The notes beneath the pieces are model-generated. The model searched no databases. It saw nothing but the letters and a program-made list of their open reading frames with translations, and was not told the DNA's origin. Below, in pieces: positions 26,456 through 35,011 of a DNA stretch of 64,000 nt. Both the position numbers and the translations under genes were made by a program. Position 1 is the stretch's first letter. The number at the start of each line of letters is the position of its first letter. The stretch is from WRGT01 sp942493035. Its GTDB lineage: Bacteria > Spirochaetota > UBA4802 > UBA5550. Where the stretch lies: assembly GCA_942493035.1 (NCBI GenBank), contig OW818666.1, positions 4,712,001 to 4,776,000 on the forward strand. Direction: 5' to 3'.

Positions 26456-28021
26456 TTGCTAGACCGAATATTTGATTACTTTTTAAAAAGATACATCAAC
26501 ACGGATTACCTGCTTCTCCAGAAAGCACGAATACTTCTTGTTCTCTCTTTTCTTGGAATGTTGAGTATCTTTGCTATGCTTGCTGTAAATATTTCAGGGG
26601 GCCGTAGAGATTTAGGATTTACACTCCCGTTATTAGCGGGACTGGTATATATGGTTTTTGTAATGCTGCTGCTTAAGAGGGGATTCTATAGATTTTCATC
26701 ACATTCTTTTTTAGTTATATCAATGATAGTTCTGTGGGCATCTATTTTCTTTGAGCCGAGTAGTGATCCTGTACAGATTCTGGATTCTATTGTTTTTATA
26801 CCGGCACTTTTAACCCTGGTTCCGCTTCTGGTATTGCGTGAAAAATTTATTATTATAGTTTATCTGGCCGTAAATGTGTGCACGCTGATTTTTTTTACTT
26901 TTTATATAAAGTCTAAAATGGGGCTTCTGAATTTTGACGCTTTTGAATATATAGCTGACAATACAGCGGCATTTGTGATTATTACTTTTGCGGCATATTT
27001 TATTTTTACAATCAATAAAAAGGCGATGGATAGAAATGCACTACTGCTTGTTGTACAGAATGAAAAAAATACAGGGATAAACAGCATACTTGATACTGTA
27101 GATATTGTATCAGGAAAACTCAGCATTACGGTTGATAAGATGAGCAGAGGGGTACAGGTCTTTACCGATAATTCACAGACACAGGCATCTTCTCTTGAAG
27201 AGATTACTGCCACAATGGAAGAGATTACCTCAAATACAGATAATATTTTTAATCTCTCAGTTGAGCAGAGCGAAAGCCTTGAGGATGTACTGAATAAACT
27301 TGAGGGACTTCTGGAGTCTGTATCAAAAACACAGAGTGAAATTCAGAATATTTTAAACCTCCGTGATACCCTTAATTCGAAAACAGAGACCAGTAAGCAG
27401 AGTATGGTTTCAATAATGCATAATGTTAATCAGATGACTCATGAATTCAAGGACATTGAAGGTGTCGTCTCACTCATCGACGATATCTCGGAAAAAATAA
27501 ATCTTCTTTCACTTAATGCGGCTATAGAGGCTGCCCGTGCTGGTGATGCCGGACGGGGATTTGCTGTTGTTGCTGATGAAATATCAAAACTTGCAGATCA
27601 GACTGCTTCAAATGTAAAAACGATAAATGTTTCAATACAGAAAAATATGGATTCACTTACCAGCTCATACAAAGGTCTTCAGGCTTTTGAAAAAGTTCTG
27701 GAAAACATGATTTCGTTTATCATGCAGCTCAGTTCATCTTTTGATACTATAAATTCACTGGCGGGTCATGATTTAAATCTTAACAGAGAGATAAAAGATT
27801 TTACCAGTAAAGTAATAAGCATTGCTAATACAATTAACCATGGAATGAACGAACAGAAAATTGCTATTAATGAAGTGCTGCTTAGTATCACAACAGTCAA
27901 TCAGGCAACCCAGGAGTTTGCAAGCGGAGCTAAGGAGCTTGGGCTTGCTTCCGAAGGTGTCGATGAAACGGCAAAGGAGCTTAAACTGGTTCTTACAAGG
28001 CGTGATGATTTTAAGAATTAA
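26456..28021 (+). CDS. Methyl-accepting chemotaxis protein with membrane-embedded N-terminus
   Basis: 521 residues starting with TTG (GGGAGG seven bases upstream). Residues about 25-195 contain six hydrophobic segments with hardly any extracytoplasmic loop. The signalling domain (about 225-515) follows directly without a HAMP domain. The hairpin tip motif reads INLLSLNAAIEAARAGDAGRGFAVVADEI. Such receptors are thought to sense membrane-linked or cytoplasmic cues (energy state, pH, hydrophobic ligands). The N-terminal arrangement is seen in spirochaete and clostridial receptors. No che genes are in the window. Confidence 0.88.
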   Translation: MLDRIFDYFLKRYINTDYLLLQKARILLVLSFLGMLSIFAMLAVNISGGRRDLGFTLPLLAGLVYMVFVMLLLKRGFYRFSSHSFLVISMIVLWASIFFEPSSDPVQILDSIVFIPALLTLVPLLVLREKFIIIVYLAVNVCTLIFFTFYIKSKMGLLNFDAFEYIADNTAAFVIITFAAYFIFTINKKAMDRNALLLVVQNEKNTGINSILDTVDIVSGKLSITVDKMSRGVQVFTDNSQTQASSLEEITATMEEITSNTDNIFNLSVEQSESLEDVLNKLEGLLESVSKTQSEIQNILNLRDTLNSKTETSKQSMVSIMHNVNQMTHEFKDIEGVVSLIDDISEKINLLSLNAAIEAARAGDAGRGFAVVADEISKLADQTASNVKTINVSIQKNMDSLTSSYKGLQAFEKVLENMISFIMQLSSSFDTINSLAGHDLNLNREIKDFTSKVISIANTINHGMNEQKIAINEVLLSITTVNQATQEFASGAKELGLASEGVDETAKELKLVLTRRDDFKN

Positions 28022-28134
28022 AAGCGCAGGTGCAAATGATGAATAGCTCTCCTTCGGCAGTATCTGTTCTAAAACATTAAAAGTTTACATGGTTTTAGTA
28101 TGGAAATAAAAACATTTCTTGATTATATTCTGTA

Positions 28135-28153
28135 CTGATTCAATTTGAATCAG
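28135..28153. repeat. Short palindrome CTGATTCAA-T-TTGAATCAG
   Basis: A perfect 9-bp inverted repeat 35 bases upstream of the gene at 28189. It could be an operator or a weak attenuator. Confidence 0.35.
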
Positions 28154-28188
28154 CACAGAACATCCGGCTGCGGAAAAGGAGAACCTCA

Positions 28189-28665
28189 ATGATAATTAAA
28201 GATACATTTCGTGTTAACAGACAGCTCTCTGAACTTTACAGAGACCATGATGTATATATATCTCCAATACCCGGTTTAAAATTTAATGATTTTGTACGGA
28301 TATCTTACAGAACCGGAAAGCGGAAAAAACGGAGCATCTACGTCTGGCTGAGATTTATCGACAGCTATTACAAAACATTTTATAACTCCACTACCGGGCA
28401 GCGGTTTAATGATCCGGAACTTTTAATAGGAGAGGATCATAAATCAATTGTATTGTGTAAATTCTACAGAGTTAAACTCGGTCTCCCGGATGTGGATCTT
28501 GACAGTATTGATCTTGAAATTAAGAAGAGTTCAAATCCTCTGAAAAAAATTAAAGCCCTTTACAACTCCCCGGACTCGATGATGAGAACAACTACTGTTA
28601 TTAGTATAATATCTGTTATAATGGGTATTATAGCATTGATACTTGGAGTGTTGAGTTTAAGATAG
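28189..28665 (+). CDS. Hypothetical tail-anchored protein, 158 aa
   Basis: 158 residues: a charged soluble domain (1-130) with many aromatic residues (SIYVWLRFIDSYYKTFYNS) and a C-terminal hydrophobic segment (about 135-157, ending GVLSLR), so it is probably tail-anchored in the inner membrane. AAGGAG precedes the ATG. No family is recognised. It is a stand-alone gene after the chemoreceptor; the gap before it has a small palindrome, and the 294 bases after it up to the tRNA are AT-rich with no recognisable feature. Confidence 0.55.
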   Translation: MIIKDTFRVNRQLSELYRDHDVYISPIPGLKFNDFVRISYRTGKRKKRSIYVWLRFIDSYYKTFYNSTTGQRFNDPELLIGEDHKSIVLCKFYRVKLGLPDVDLDSIDLEIKKSSNPLKKIKALYNSPDSMMRTTTVISIISVIMGIIALILGVLSLR

Positions 28666-28959
28666 TCACTGTAAATCAGAGTTTTATCCGTTCTCTTTAA
28701 GTTCTTCATCAGCTCCTCGTCATTGGCAGGTGGTTTATCCTGTATTCCCATGTTTATACCGGTCATATTAACAAATTACTGATTTAAAACTCTCTGGAAG
28801 CTGAGAATTGTATCAGTACTTACATTTCATTATAATTTCTGCATTATTTATTTCTCCAGTAATTTATCAGATTAAACTATAATATTAGCATTCAAATTAT
28901 TGATTTAAAGTATTAATATACTTGATTTAATTGCAGTGATTATTTATTTGTGCAGATAT

Positions 28960-29030
28960 TGAGGCATCGCCAAGCGGTAAGGCAACGGACTCTGACTCCG
29001 TCATCCAAGGTTCGAATCCTTGTGCCTCAG
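28960..29030 (+). tRNA. tRNA-Gln (anticodon CUG)
   Basis: The cloverleaf can be folded: acceptor TGAGGCA / TGCCTCA, D-arm GCC...GGC with AAGCGGTAA loop, anticodon stem ACGGA / TCCGT with loop CTCTGAC (anticodon CTG), T-arm with GGTTCGAATCC and discriminator G, as in tRNA-Gln. It is 71 bases long without encoded CCA. It lies 49 bases upstream of an ABC transporter gene. Confidence 0.95.
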
Positions 29031-29079
29031 AATTATTATTTCTAACTTAATGATTTGAATACTTAACAGGAGGTGTATA

Positions 29080-29931
29080 ATGTCAGATCCAAATGTATGT
29101 TTTAATGCATCTTCACTTGATAGCGGTACTCTCACTATACCAAAATTTCATGTAAGGAATATAAGTCATTCATTTAACAGCTCCGGTGATAATAAGATAG
29201 ATGTTCTTGATAAAGTTGATTTTTTAGTTGGTGTTAATGAGTTTCTTGCCATTGTGGGGCCAAGCGGATGCGGCAAGACAACACTTTTAAACATTATGTC
29301 CGGATTGATAAAACCTGGTGAAGGGGTTGTGCTGCTTGATGGCGTGAGGCATAATAAAATTTCAAAAAAAATCGGTTATATATCACAGGCCGATTCTCTA
29401 ATGCCATGGAGAACAGCTATTGAAAATGTTGAAATAGGGATGGAGATCCGTGGAATTCCAGCAAAAAAGAGAAGGGAAACAGCTATGCAGCTTATGGAGG
29501 ATGCCGAGCTTGCAGGTTTTGAAAAAAGCTTTCCCCATGAATTATCAGGGGGGATGAAGAAAAGAATCGATATAATCAAGATTCTTGCTCTTGAACCGGA
29601 AATTATATTTATGGATGAACCTTTCGGCGCGCTTGACGTTTTTACACGGGAGATGCTTCAGAATTATATTCTTTCGCTCTGGCAGAAGAATAAAAAAACA
29701 ATAATATTCATTACGCATGATTTAAGCGAAGCGATAACTCTTGCTGACCGGGTACTTATAAAATCCGGCAGACCCTCAAGGATAAAGTCCGAGTATCTGA
29801 TAAATCTTCCACGTCCGAGGTCATCTTTTGATATTCGCTATGATGCTGAGTTTATAAAACTGCATAAGCAGATATGGAATGATCTAAAAGGTGAAATATA
29901 TGCACCTGATCTGAACAGGTGTCAGGTGTAG
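29080..29931 (+). CDS. ABC transporter ATP-binding protein (SsuB/TauB-like)
   Basis: 283 residues with Walker A GPSGCGKTT, Q-loop YISQADSLMPW, signature LSGGMKKR, Walker B IIFMDEPFGALD and the H-loop histidine in ITHD. The MPW motif and D-loop are usual for the nitrate/sulfonate/taurine/thiamine-precursor transporter group. It drives import with the permease and binding protein encoded next. AGGAGG precedes the ATG. The three genes are spaced by three to 39 bases and form an operon; the first may be co-transcribed with tRNA-Gln. The N-terminal extension of about 20 residues is unremarkable. Confidence 0.9.
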   Translation: MSDPNVCFNASSLDSGTLTIPKFHVRNISHSFNSSGDNKIDVLDKVDFLVGVNEFLAIVGPSGCGKTTLLNIMSGLIKPGEGVVLLDGVRHNKISKKIGYISQADSLMPWRTAIENVEIGMEIRGIPAKKRRETAMQLMEDAELAGFEKSFPHELSGGMKKRIDIIKILALEPEIIFMDEPFGALDVFTREMLQNYILSLWQKNKKTIIFITHDLSEAITLADRVLIKSGRPSRIKSEYLINLPRPRSSFDIRYDAEFIKLHKQIWNDLKGEIYAPDLNRCQV

Positions 29932-29934
29932 CAT

Positions 29935-30741
29935 ATGAAAATAATAAACATTAGTAAGAATTTTAAAATTATCGGATTCAGAGCAGGCGTGGTCTGCTCA
30001 TTTATAGTAAGCTGGGAATTATTTGCATCGTCAGGAATTCTTGATCCGTTCTATTCCAGCCAGCCTTCAAAAATTTATTATGATATTCAGGCTTTTTATT
30101 CAAGCGGTGCTCTGGTTCATCATACAAGCGTAACCCTGCAGGAGGCATTATGGGGGCTGTTATTCGGTACTCTGTCCGGTATAGGTCTGGGGTTTTTACT
30201 CGGCGAGGTTGAACTGCTTGGTACAGTTTTTGAGCCGTTTATTACTGCTCTTTACGGCATTCCCAAACTGGCTCTTGCCCCGATATTTGTTTTGTGGTTT
30301 GGCCTTGGGATGAAGTCAAAGATTATACTTTCAAGTATCCTTGTCTTTTATCTTGTATTCTTCAGCACTTATGGAGGGATAAAAAGTGTAGACCGTAATC
30401 TTGTATCATCTGTCCGGCTGATGGGGGCGAGCAGACTGCAGATACTGATGAAAGTGATAATGCCCTCCTGTATTCCGTGGATTCTTGCAGGGATACGCGG
30501 CGGTCTTGGTGCTTCATTGATTGGAGCCATAGTCGGTGAATACATGGGAGCCAGTGCGGGGCTTGGCTGGATGATTGCGTATGCTACTTCATTTTTCCAG
30601 ATTGAACGCGTCATGTCCTGTATTTTTATCCTTCTCATGACCGGTATAATTTTTAATCAGTGTCTGAAGTATGCTGAAAACAGATTGCTCAGATGGCGTC
30701 CGCCGGTTAATCTTAGTTCCGATTCCGGCGAAGCTATATAG
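29935..30741 (+). CDS. ABC transporter permease (SsuC/TauC-like)
   Basis: 268 residues with about six membrane segments. The cytoplasmic EAA-type loop is seen as RLMGASRLQILMKVIMPSCIPWILAGIRGG, coupling to the ATPase. The family is that of sulfonate, nitrate, taurine or hydroxymethylpyrimidine importers. It starts three bases after the ATPase gene. The substrate is not decided by the permease sequence; the sulfur-trafficking genes downstream make a sulfur compound plausible but do not prove it. Confidence 0.88.
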   Translation: MKIINISKNFKIIGFRAGVVCSFIVSWELFASSGILDPFYSSQPSKIYYDIQAFYSSGALVHHTSVTLQEALWGLLFGTLSGIGLGFLLGEVELLGTVFEPFITALYGIPKLALAPIFVLWFGLGMKSKIILSSILVFYLVFFSTYGGIKSVDRNLVSSVRLMGASRLQILMKVIMPSCIPWILAGIRGGLGASLIGAIVGEYMGASAGLGWMIAYATSFFQIERVMSCIFILLMTGIIFNQCLKYAENRLLRWRPPVNLSSDSGEAI

Positions 30742-30780
30742 TTTTTGCAGTTCATTAATAATAAAGGAGAAAGTTTATTT

Positions 30781-31791
30781 ATGAAGAAGATGTTTTTTTT
30801 TAGTGTTCTCGCTGTTGTTTTCGCGGGGATGTTAGTTGCCGGATGCAGCGATAAAGGTTCACCAGAGAAGTCTGGATTAAAAAAAATTGTTGTGTCAGAA
30901 ATACGAGGGGAATTCTGGCTCCCTGTTTATCTTGCTTATCAGCTTGGTTATTTTAAAGAGGAGGGTCTTGATGTAGAGTTTGTAAAATTCAAGGACGGCC
31001 CTATTGCTTTTCAAGGTATGCATGCCGGAGATTCACAGTTCTGTCTTTTAAGTTCCGAACCGGTTCTTAAAGCATTTGACATGGGGAAGGAGTCAAAGAT
31101 AATTCTTTCCGCTCTTAAAAATAAGCCATATATGTTTGTTACAAAAAAAGATATTAAAAGCATCAAAGACCTGAAAGGGAAAGTTCTTTTTGCGGGAATG
31201 CCAGGTTCAGCCCCATTTTCTTTCGCACAGTCACTGCTTGTCAGCGCGGGACTTAATCCGGAAAAGGATGTTACATGGGCCAATATGGAATATGGAGCTT
31301 CATTGGGCGCACTTGAAAAGGGTACCGTTGACGGAATTTATTTAAGATCCACAGCAAAGAATGAAGCGAAAAGGATTGGAGCGAGTATTCTTGTCGATAT
31401 GACTGATCCGGTTCAGCACAAAAAACTTTACGGTACTGATAAGTATGAATCTACAATCGCAACTGTAACAAAAGATTACGCCGAAAAAAATCCTGAAACC
31501 GTGCAGAAATTTGTAAATGCTGTTGTTAAGGCAATTATATGGCAGACAAAGAACAGCGATGAGACTGTTGCAAAAATGGGAGCACCGCTTTTCGAAGGTG
31601 TTAAATTTGATGCCGAGATGATCAGTTACCTGAGGCCGTCTTTATCAACTACAGGAGATATATCTAAAGAGGGTTACAGTACAATTGAACAGTTCTGTAT
31701 TAAATCTAAAATAATTACCAAGCCGTTGCCGTATGAAAAAATAATAGATACTTCATATGTGAAAAAAGCTCATGAGAAACTAAGTAAATAA
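30781..31791 (+). CDS. Substrate-binding lipoprotein of the NMT1/SsuA type
   Basis: 336 residues from the ATG at 30781; the frame reaches back 12 codons, but AAGGAGA lies ten bases before 30781. The signal peptide ends in the lipobox LVAGC. The mature part resembles NMT1/SsuA binding proteins: FWLPVYLAYQLGYFKEEGLDVEFV at the start and FAGMPGSAPFSFAQSLLVSAGL in the middle, with a Ser/Thr-rich binding region. It delivers the ligand to the permease encoded just upstream. The operon ends with a clear terminator 22 bases later. The ligand class is probably sulfonate, taurine or a pyrimidine precursor. Confidence 0.85.
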   Translation: MKKMFFFSVLAVVFAGMLVAGCSDKGSPEKSGLKKIVVSEIRGEFWLPVYLAYQLGYFKEEGLDVEFVKFKDGPIAFQGMHAGDSQFCLLSSEPVLKAFDMGKESKIILSALKNKPYMFVTKKDIKSIKDLKGKVLFAGMPGSAPFSFAQSLLVSAGLNPEKDVTWANMEYGASLGALEKGTVDGIYLRSTAKNEAKRIGASILVDMTDPVQHKKLYGTDKYESTIATVTKDYAEKNPETVQKFVNAVVKAIIWQTKNSDETVAKMGAPLFEGVKFDAEMISYLRPSLSTTGDISKEGYSTIEQFCIKSKIITKPLPYEKIIDTSYVKKAHEKLSK

Positions 31792-31812
31792 TCATCATCT
31801 TTTAAACTTTAA

Positions 31813-31848
31813 AAACCGCAAAGAGATAAAATTCTTTGCGGTTTCTTA
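31813..31848 (+). terminator. Terminator of the ABC transporter operon
   Basis: AAACCGCAAAGA / TCTTTGCGGTTT (12 bp, 8-base loop) then CTTATC. The hairpin is strong but the T-run is short. Confidence 0.7.
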
Positions 31849-31859
31849 TCAGTATTTAT

Positions 31860-31920
31860 TCCTTAACTTTTCGAAAGTAAAAAAGATTTATAATCCCCCG
31901 CCGAAGGCGGGGGTTATAAA
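31860..31920. repeat. Dispersed hairpin element, copy 2
   Basis: The leader TCCTTAACTTTTCGAAAGTAA (hairpin ACTTT-TCG-AAAGT) is followed by a 15-bp stem with one bulge (31887-31902 with 31906-31920) and a GAA loop. The leader closely matches that of the copy at 33.4 kb. The segment CTAAAAATTATA after it also recurs there as CTAAAATTATA. Confidence 0.75.
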
Positions 31921-32003
31921 ATTTCTGTTTGTACGCTAAAAATTATAATTAATAATAATTACTGATATTTTATCATATTACTATAAGAGGTATAGGAATT
32001 TGT

Positions 32004-32507
32004 ATGGAGAGGAAAAGAAAAATAGTTATTCTTACACATTGTATTCTTAATGTTAATTCAAAAGTTAATGGACTGGCTACATGCTCTGGAGCAGATCAAG
32101 CCATTGTTTCTGATTACATAAATGATGGATATGGGATTATACAGCTTCCATGTCCGGAAACAACATTCTGCGGACTGCAGAGATGGGGAATGTCGAGAAA
32201 TCAGTATGATCATCCGAATTACCGGAGACATTGCAGAAAAATATTAACACCGATAGTTGAGCAGATTCAGATGTACATTGAAAACAGTTATAGTATAAAA
32301 GAGATTGTATGTATGGATGGTAGTCCAAGCTGCGGGCTTGATCTTGTTTTTGCAGGATACAAAGGAGGGCTTGTCAATTCAGAGGCCGCTGATCCGTCAA
32401 TTGTAAAAGAGGTTCAAGGTAAAGGTGTATTCATAGACGAGCTTGATAAAATGCTTAATGAGCGAAGCATTGAAATAAATTTTAGAGCAGTAAAAGAGAA
32501 GCACTGA
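32004..32507 (+). CDS. TudS-related (DUF523-like) putative desulfidase
   Basis: 167 residues. Conserved pieces are ILTHCILNVNSKVNG at the start, the CPETTFCGLQRWGMSRNQYD region, HCRKIL and the GSPSCG motif. They match the TudS-related group that NCBI calls CD3072-family putative desulfidase. Related TudS enzymes carry a [4Fe-4S] cluster held by three cysteines and remove sulfur from thiouracil; the cysteines here (in THC, CPE, SPSCG) could do the same. It precedes a DUF169 gene and the YedE/TusA set, which supports a sulfur role. Its true substrate is unknown. Confidence 0.75.
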   Translation: MERKRKIVILTHCILNVNSKVNGLATCSGADQAIVSDYINDGYGIIQLPCPETTFCGLQRWGMSRNQYDHPNYRRHCRKILTPIVEQIQMYIENSYSIKEIVCMDGSPSCGLDLVFAGYKGGLVNSEAADPSIVKEVQGKGVFIDELDKMLNERSIEINFRAVKEKH

Positions 32508-32520
32508 GGTTTTACCGGCA

Positions 32521-32562
32521 GATTACATTTCACTGCCCAGAAGGAGGCGGTGAAATGTAATC
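32521..32562. terminator. Bidirectional terminator between convergent genes
   Basis: GATTACATTTCAC / GTGAAATGTAATC (13 bp, 16-base loop) separates the TudS-related gene (forward) from the DUF169 gene (reverse); there is no long T-run. Confidence 0.7.
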
Positions 32563-32564
32563 GC

Positions 32565-33353
32565 TTATTTTAATCCTGTATAATAGTTTTTCCCATAAAT
32601 AATTTCCGGACAGGTCACGGCAGATTCATTAAAACGGTTTTCAATTTCAGATTTTTTCGGATCAGGTTCAACTGGATTAAGTGTTGCCATAATCCCTTCT
32701 GTTATGGGGATCAGCTTATTAAAAGGGAATCCGATAATCATTTCATCATCACCCCAGCCTGCATTGTATCTTGTTCCCGCACATAAAAGTGAAATGTTGA
32801 TGTCATTATTCTCAAATGGATAAGATGTACATTCCGCACAAACCGCCTGATTTCCTGACATTTTGTAGGATGTGTTTATTCCAAAGCTGTATGTGTAACC
32901 TTGAATAATCCGCATTGAGTTATAAGGATTTGTTACAATAAGTACGACATCGGGTACCGTAGTAAAAGTTTCGATCGGCTTTACAAGTACGCCATACGCT
33001 TTATGATCGCAGAAGGTTGTACCATTTATTACATTTTTTGAAGTGATCAGATCGCAATATAAACCCAATGTGTTATAAAATCTTCCCGATGATGATAGTT
33101 CGTCGGGCTTTATCATGCCGAGAGCTTTTGCTCCTCCATTGCAGCCGAAATTTTCCGCTGATGCTTTTATTCCGTTGCCTGACATCGCGGATTTTACCAT
33201 TACGCAATATGGTATTTTTCCTGTGAGTGACTGCGCATCAGCCTGTTTGTACTCCTCTTCATTAAACAGAAATTTAACGCCTGTTATCCGGCGTTGTAGG
33301 TTAAGCGCGCAATTCAGTTTTATTACTGTTTCTGTAATAGAATTGTTAATCAT
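32565..33353 (-). CDS. DUF169 family protein
   Basis: 262 residues with the DUF169 pattern: RRITGVKFLFNEEEYKQA near the N-terminus, cysteine-rich PYCVMVKSAM, ENFGCNGGAKALGM, and QAVCAECTSYPF followed by a SLLCAGTRYNAGWGDDEM segment. The many conserved cysteines suggest an iron-sulfur or metal-binding protein. The function of the family is unknown; members are common in anaerobes with methanogen- or sulfur-type metabolism. It is convergent with the TudS-related gene and divergent from yedE. Confidence 0.75.
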   Translation of the reverse strand: MINNSITETVIKLNCALNLQRRITGVKFLFNEEEYKQADAQSLTGKIPYCVMVKSAMSGNGIKASAENFGCNGGAKALGMIKPDELSSSGRFYNTLGLYCDLITSKNVINGTTFCDHKAYGVLVKPIETFTTVPDVVLIVTNPYNSMRIIQGYTYSFGINTSYKMSGNQAVCAECTSYPFENNDINISLLCAGTRYNAGWGDDEMIIGFPFNKLIPITEGIMATLNPVEPDPKKSEIENRFNESAVTCPEIIYGKNYYTGLK

Positions 33354-33402
33354 CAGTTTTTCCTTTATCGACTTTAAAAATTATAAAAAAAGTCAGTATT
33401 TA

Positions 33403-33470
33403 TTCTTTAACTTTTCTAAAGTAAAAAAACTCTATTATCCCCGCCGCCGAAGGCGGCGGGGATATATAAT
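33403..33470. repeat. Dispersed hairpin element, copy 3
   Basis: The leader TTTAACTTTTCTAAAGTAAA (hairpin ACTTT-TCT-AAAGT) precedes the 10-bp stem CCCCGCCGCC / GGCGGCGGGG with GAA loop, extended by AT pairs to about 33434-33470. It lies 50-120 bases upstream of the DUF169 start on the other strand. Confidence 0.75.
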
Positions 33471-33636
33471 TATTACTTTTTGCACTAAAATTATATTAGG
33501 AATAACTATTGAAAAATAGTTAAGAAGCATGTCAATTATTAAAAAAATTGATATAATACATTTATTCCTTGAATTTTAATAATGGATATTAACAAAGTGG
33601 ATATATCACATTCATTTTATTAATATTGAGGTTTGT

Positions 33637-34713
33637 ATGAAAAACTTTTTCTCTTCGAAGATCGGTATAATTATTACCGGCTCTTTAATCGGTATTATTG
33701 CAGTAACTCTGCAGAAACTCGGCAACCCTGCCAACATGGGTGTCTGCGTTGCGTGCTTTGAGCGGGATATCGCCGGAGCCCTCGGTCTGCATCGCGCTGA
33801 TGTGGTGCAGTATCTCAGGCCAGAAATTGCAGGTTTTGTACTCGGTTCATTTGCCATCGCATTTATTAAAAAGGAGTATCAGCCGAGAGCCGGTTCTTCT
33901 ACTATTATGAGATTCTTTCTGGGGATATTTGCCATGATCGGCGCGCTCGTTTTTCTCGGATGCCCATGGCGTGCGCTTTTAAGACTTTCAGGGGGAGACT
34001 GGAATGCCATTGTAGGTCTTCTTGGCCTGACTACCGGTATAGCAATTGGTGTTCTATTCCTTAAATATGGTTTTAGTCTTGGAAGAAACTATAAGCAGAA
34101 GAAGAGTTCAGGCTGGATATTCCCTGCATTTATGCTGGCTCTTATGATAATGCTGATTTTTCAGTTCAGAGTTTCAGAAACCGGCCCGTTATTTTTCAGC
34201 GAAAAGGGTCCCGGCTCTCAGCATGCTCCGCTCTTTATAAGTCTTGGAGCCGGACTTTTTATCGGAGCTATTGCTCAGAGAAGCAGGTTCTGTACTATGG
34301 GTTCAATCAGGGACATTATTCTTGCGAAAGATTTTCATCTTGTAAGCGGAGTTCTTGCTCTTGTAGTTTTTGCGACAATCTTTAATTTGATCTACGGACA
34401 GTTTAAACCAGGATTCCAGGCACAGCCTATTGCTCATACAGTACACCTGTGGAATTTTATGGGTATGGTTCTTTCAGGACTAGCTTTTGCGTTAGCTGGA
34501 GGATGTCCCGGAAGACAGCTTATACTCTCCGGTGAAGGGGATTCTGATGCGGCTGTATTTGTAATGGGGATGATAGTAGGTGCCGGAATATCGCACAACT
34601 TTCTTCTTGCAAGCTCACCTGCCGGACCTGGAGCATTCGGACCCGCTGCTGTTATAATCGGTATTATATTCTGTCTGATTATAGGTTTTACAATGAGAGA
34701 AAAGGTTAATTAA
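33637..34713 (+). CDS. yedE: YedE/YeeE-family sulfur or selenium transporter
   Basis: 358 residues with about ten membrane segments in two YeeE/YedE halves. Conserved cysteines appear in GVCVACFERDIAGALG, GCPWRALLRLSGGDWNA, SRFCTMGSIRDI and GGCPGRQLILSGEGDSDA. This pattern is that of the YedE subgroup linked to selenium metabolism (TIGR04112-like) and resembles thiosulfate transporter TsuA. GAGG precedes the ATG. A TusA-like gene follows eleven bases later and a DUF3343 gene after that, the usual trio. Whether sulfur or selenium is carried is open; no selD or selA gene is in the window. Confidence 0.85.
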   Translation: MKNFFSSKIGIIITGSLIGIIAVTLQKLGNPANMGVCVACFERDIAGALGLHRADVVQYLRPEIAGFVLGSFAIAFIKKEYQPRAGSSTIMRFFLGIFAMIGALVFLGCPWRALLRLSGGDWNAIVGLLGLTTGIAIGVLFLKYGFSLGRNYKQKKSSGWIFPAFMLALMIMLIFQFRVSETGPLFFSEKGPGSQHAPLFISLGAGLFIGAIAQRSRFCTMGSIRDIILAKDFHLVSGVLALVVFATIFNLIYGQFKPGFQAQPIAHTVHLWNFMGMVLSGLAFALAGGCPGRQLILSGEGDSDAAVFVMGMIVGAGISHNFLLASSPAGPGAFGPAAVIIGIIFCLIIGFTMREKVN

Positions 34714-34723
34714 GGGGGATAAT

Positions 34724-34936
34724 ATGTCGGAGAAAATAGATGCACGGGGACTTTCATGTCCCCAGCCAGTGGTGCTTACACAGCGGGCAATTAAAAGCGG
34801 AGCGGCAGATTTTCAGGTTATAGTTGACAACGAAACTGCGAAAGAGAATGTTATCAGGTGTATCGAGAATAATAAACTCTCTGCCGAAGTATCCGCAGAT
34901 GGTGATACTTATGTAATAAGCGCCGCAAAAAAATAG
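34724..34936 (+). CDS. TusA/YedF-like sulfurtransferase
   Basis: 70 residues, the TusA (SirA) fold only, with the catalytic cysteine in the CPxP motif ARGLSCPQPVVLTQRAIK. Full YedF proteins of the selenium set carry an additional DsrE-like C-terminal domain, which is absent here. It would receive persulfide sulfur (or selenium) and pass it to an acceptor. It follows yedE by eleven bases and is probably co-transcribed with it; a nested hairpin separates it from the DUF3343 gene. Confidence 0.82.
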   Translation: MSEKIDARGLSCPQPVVLTQRAIKSGAADFQVIVDNETAKENVIRCIENNKLSAEVSADGDTYVISAAKK

Positions 34937-34938
34937 AT

Positions 34939-34998
34939 CCGCAGTAAAATATATTCCCGCTGTGCAATTCACAGCGGGAGTTAATCTCTGCGGTTTTT
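34939..34998 (+). terminator. Nested hairpin between tusA-like and DUF3343 genes
   Basis: The outer stem CCGCAG (34939-34944) / CTGCGG (34988-34993) is followed by TTTTT, and the inner perfect stem TCCCGCTGTG / CACAGCGGGA (34955-34964 with 34970-34979) sits inside. The layout suits a terminator or an attenuator for the next gene. Confidence 0.65.
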
Positions 34999-35011
34999 AA
35001 AAAGGGATAAA

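Noticed and set aside
28560..28766. Reverse-strand frame of 68 codons after the tail-anchored gene
   Set aside because: It overlaps the well-supported forward gene by about 100 bases, has no ribosome binding site, and its second half is the antisense of a membrane segment.
28960..31791. Genomic island inserted at tRNA-Gln
   Set aside because: No integrase and no repeat of the tRNA 3' end (TTCGAATCCTTGTGCCTCAG) was seen in the window.
33115..33519. Forward frame of 134 codons over the DUF169 gene
   Set aside because: It is antisense to conserved DUF169 motifs and runs into the hairpin element.
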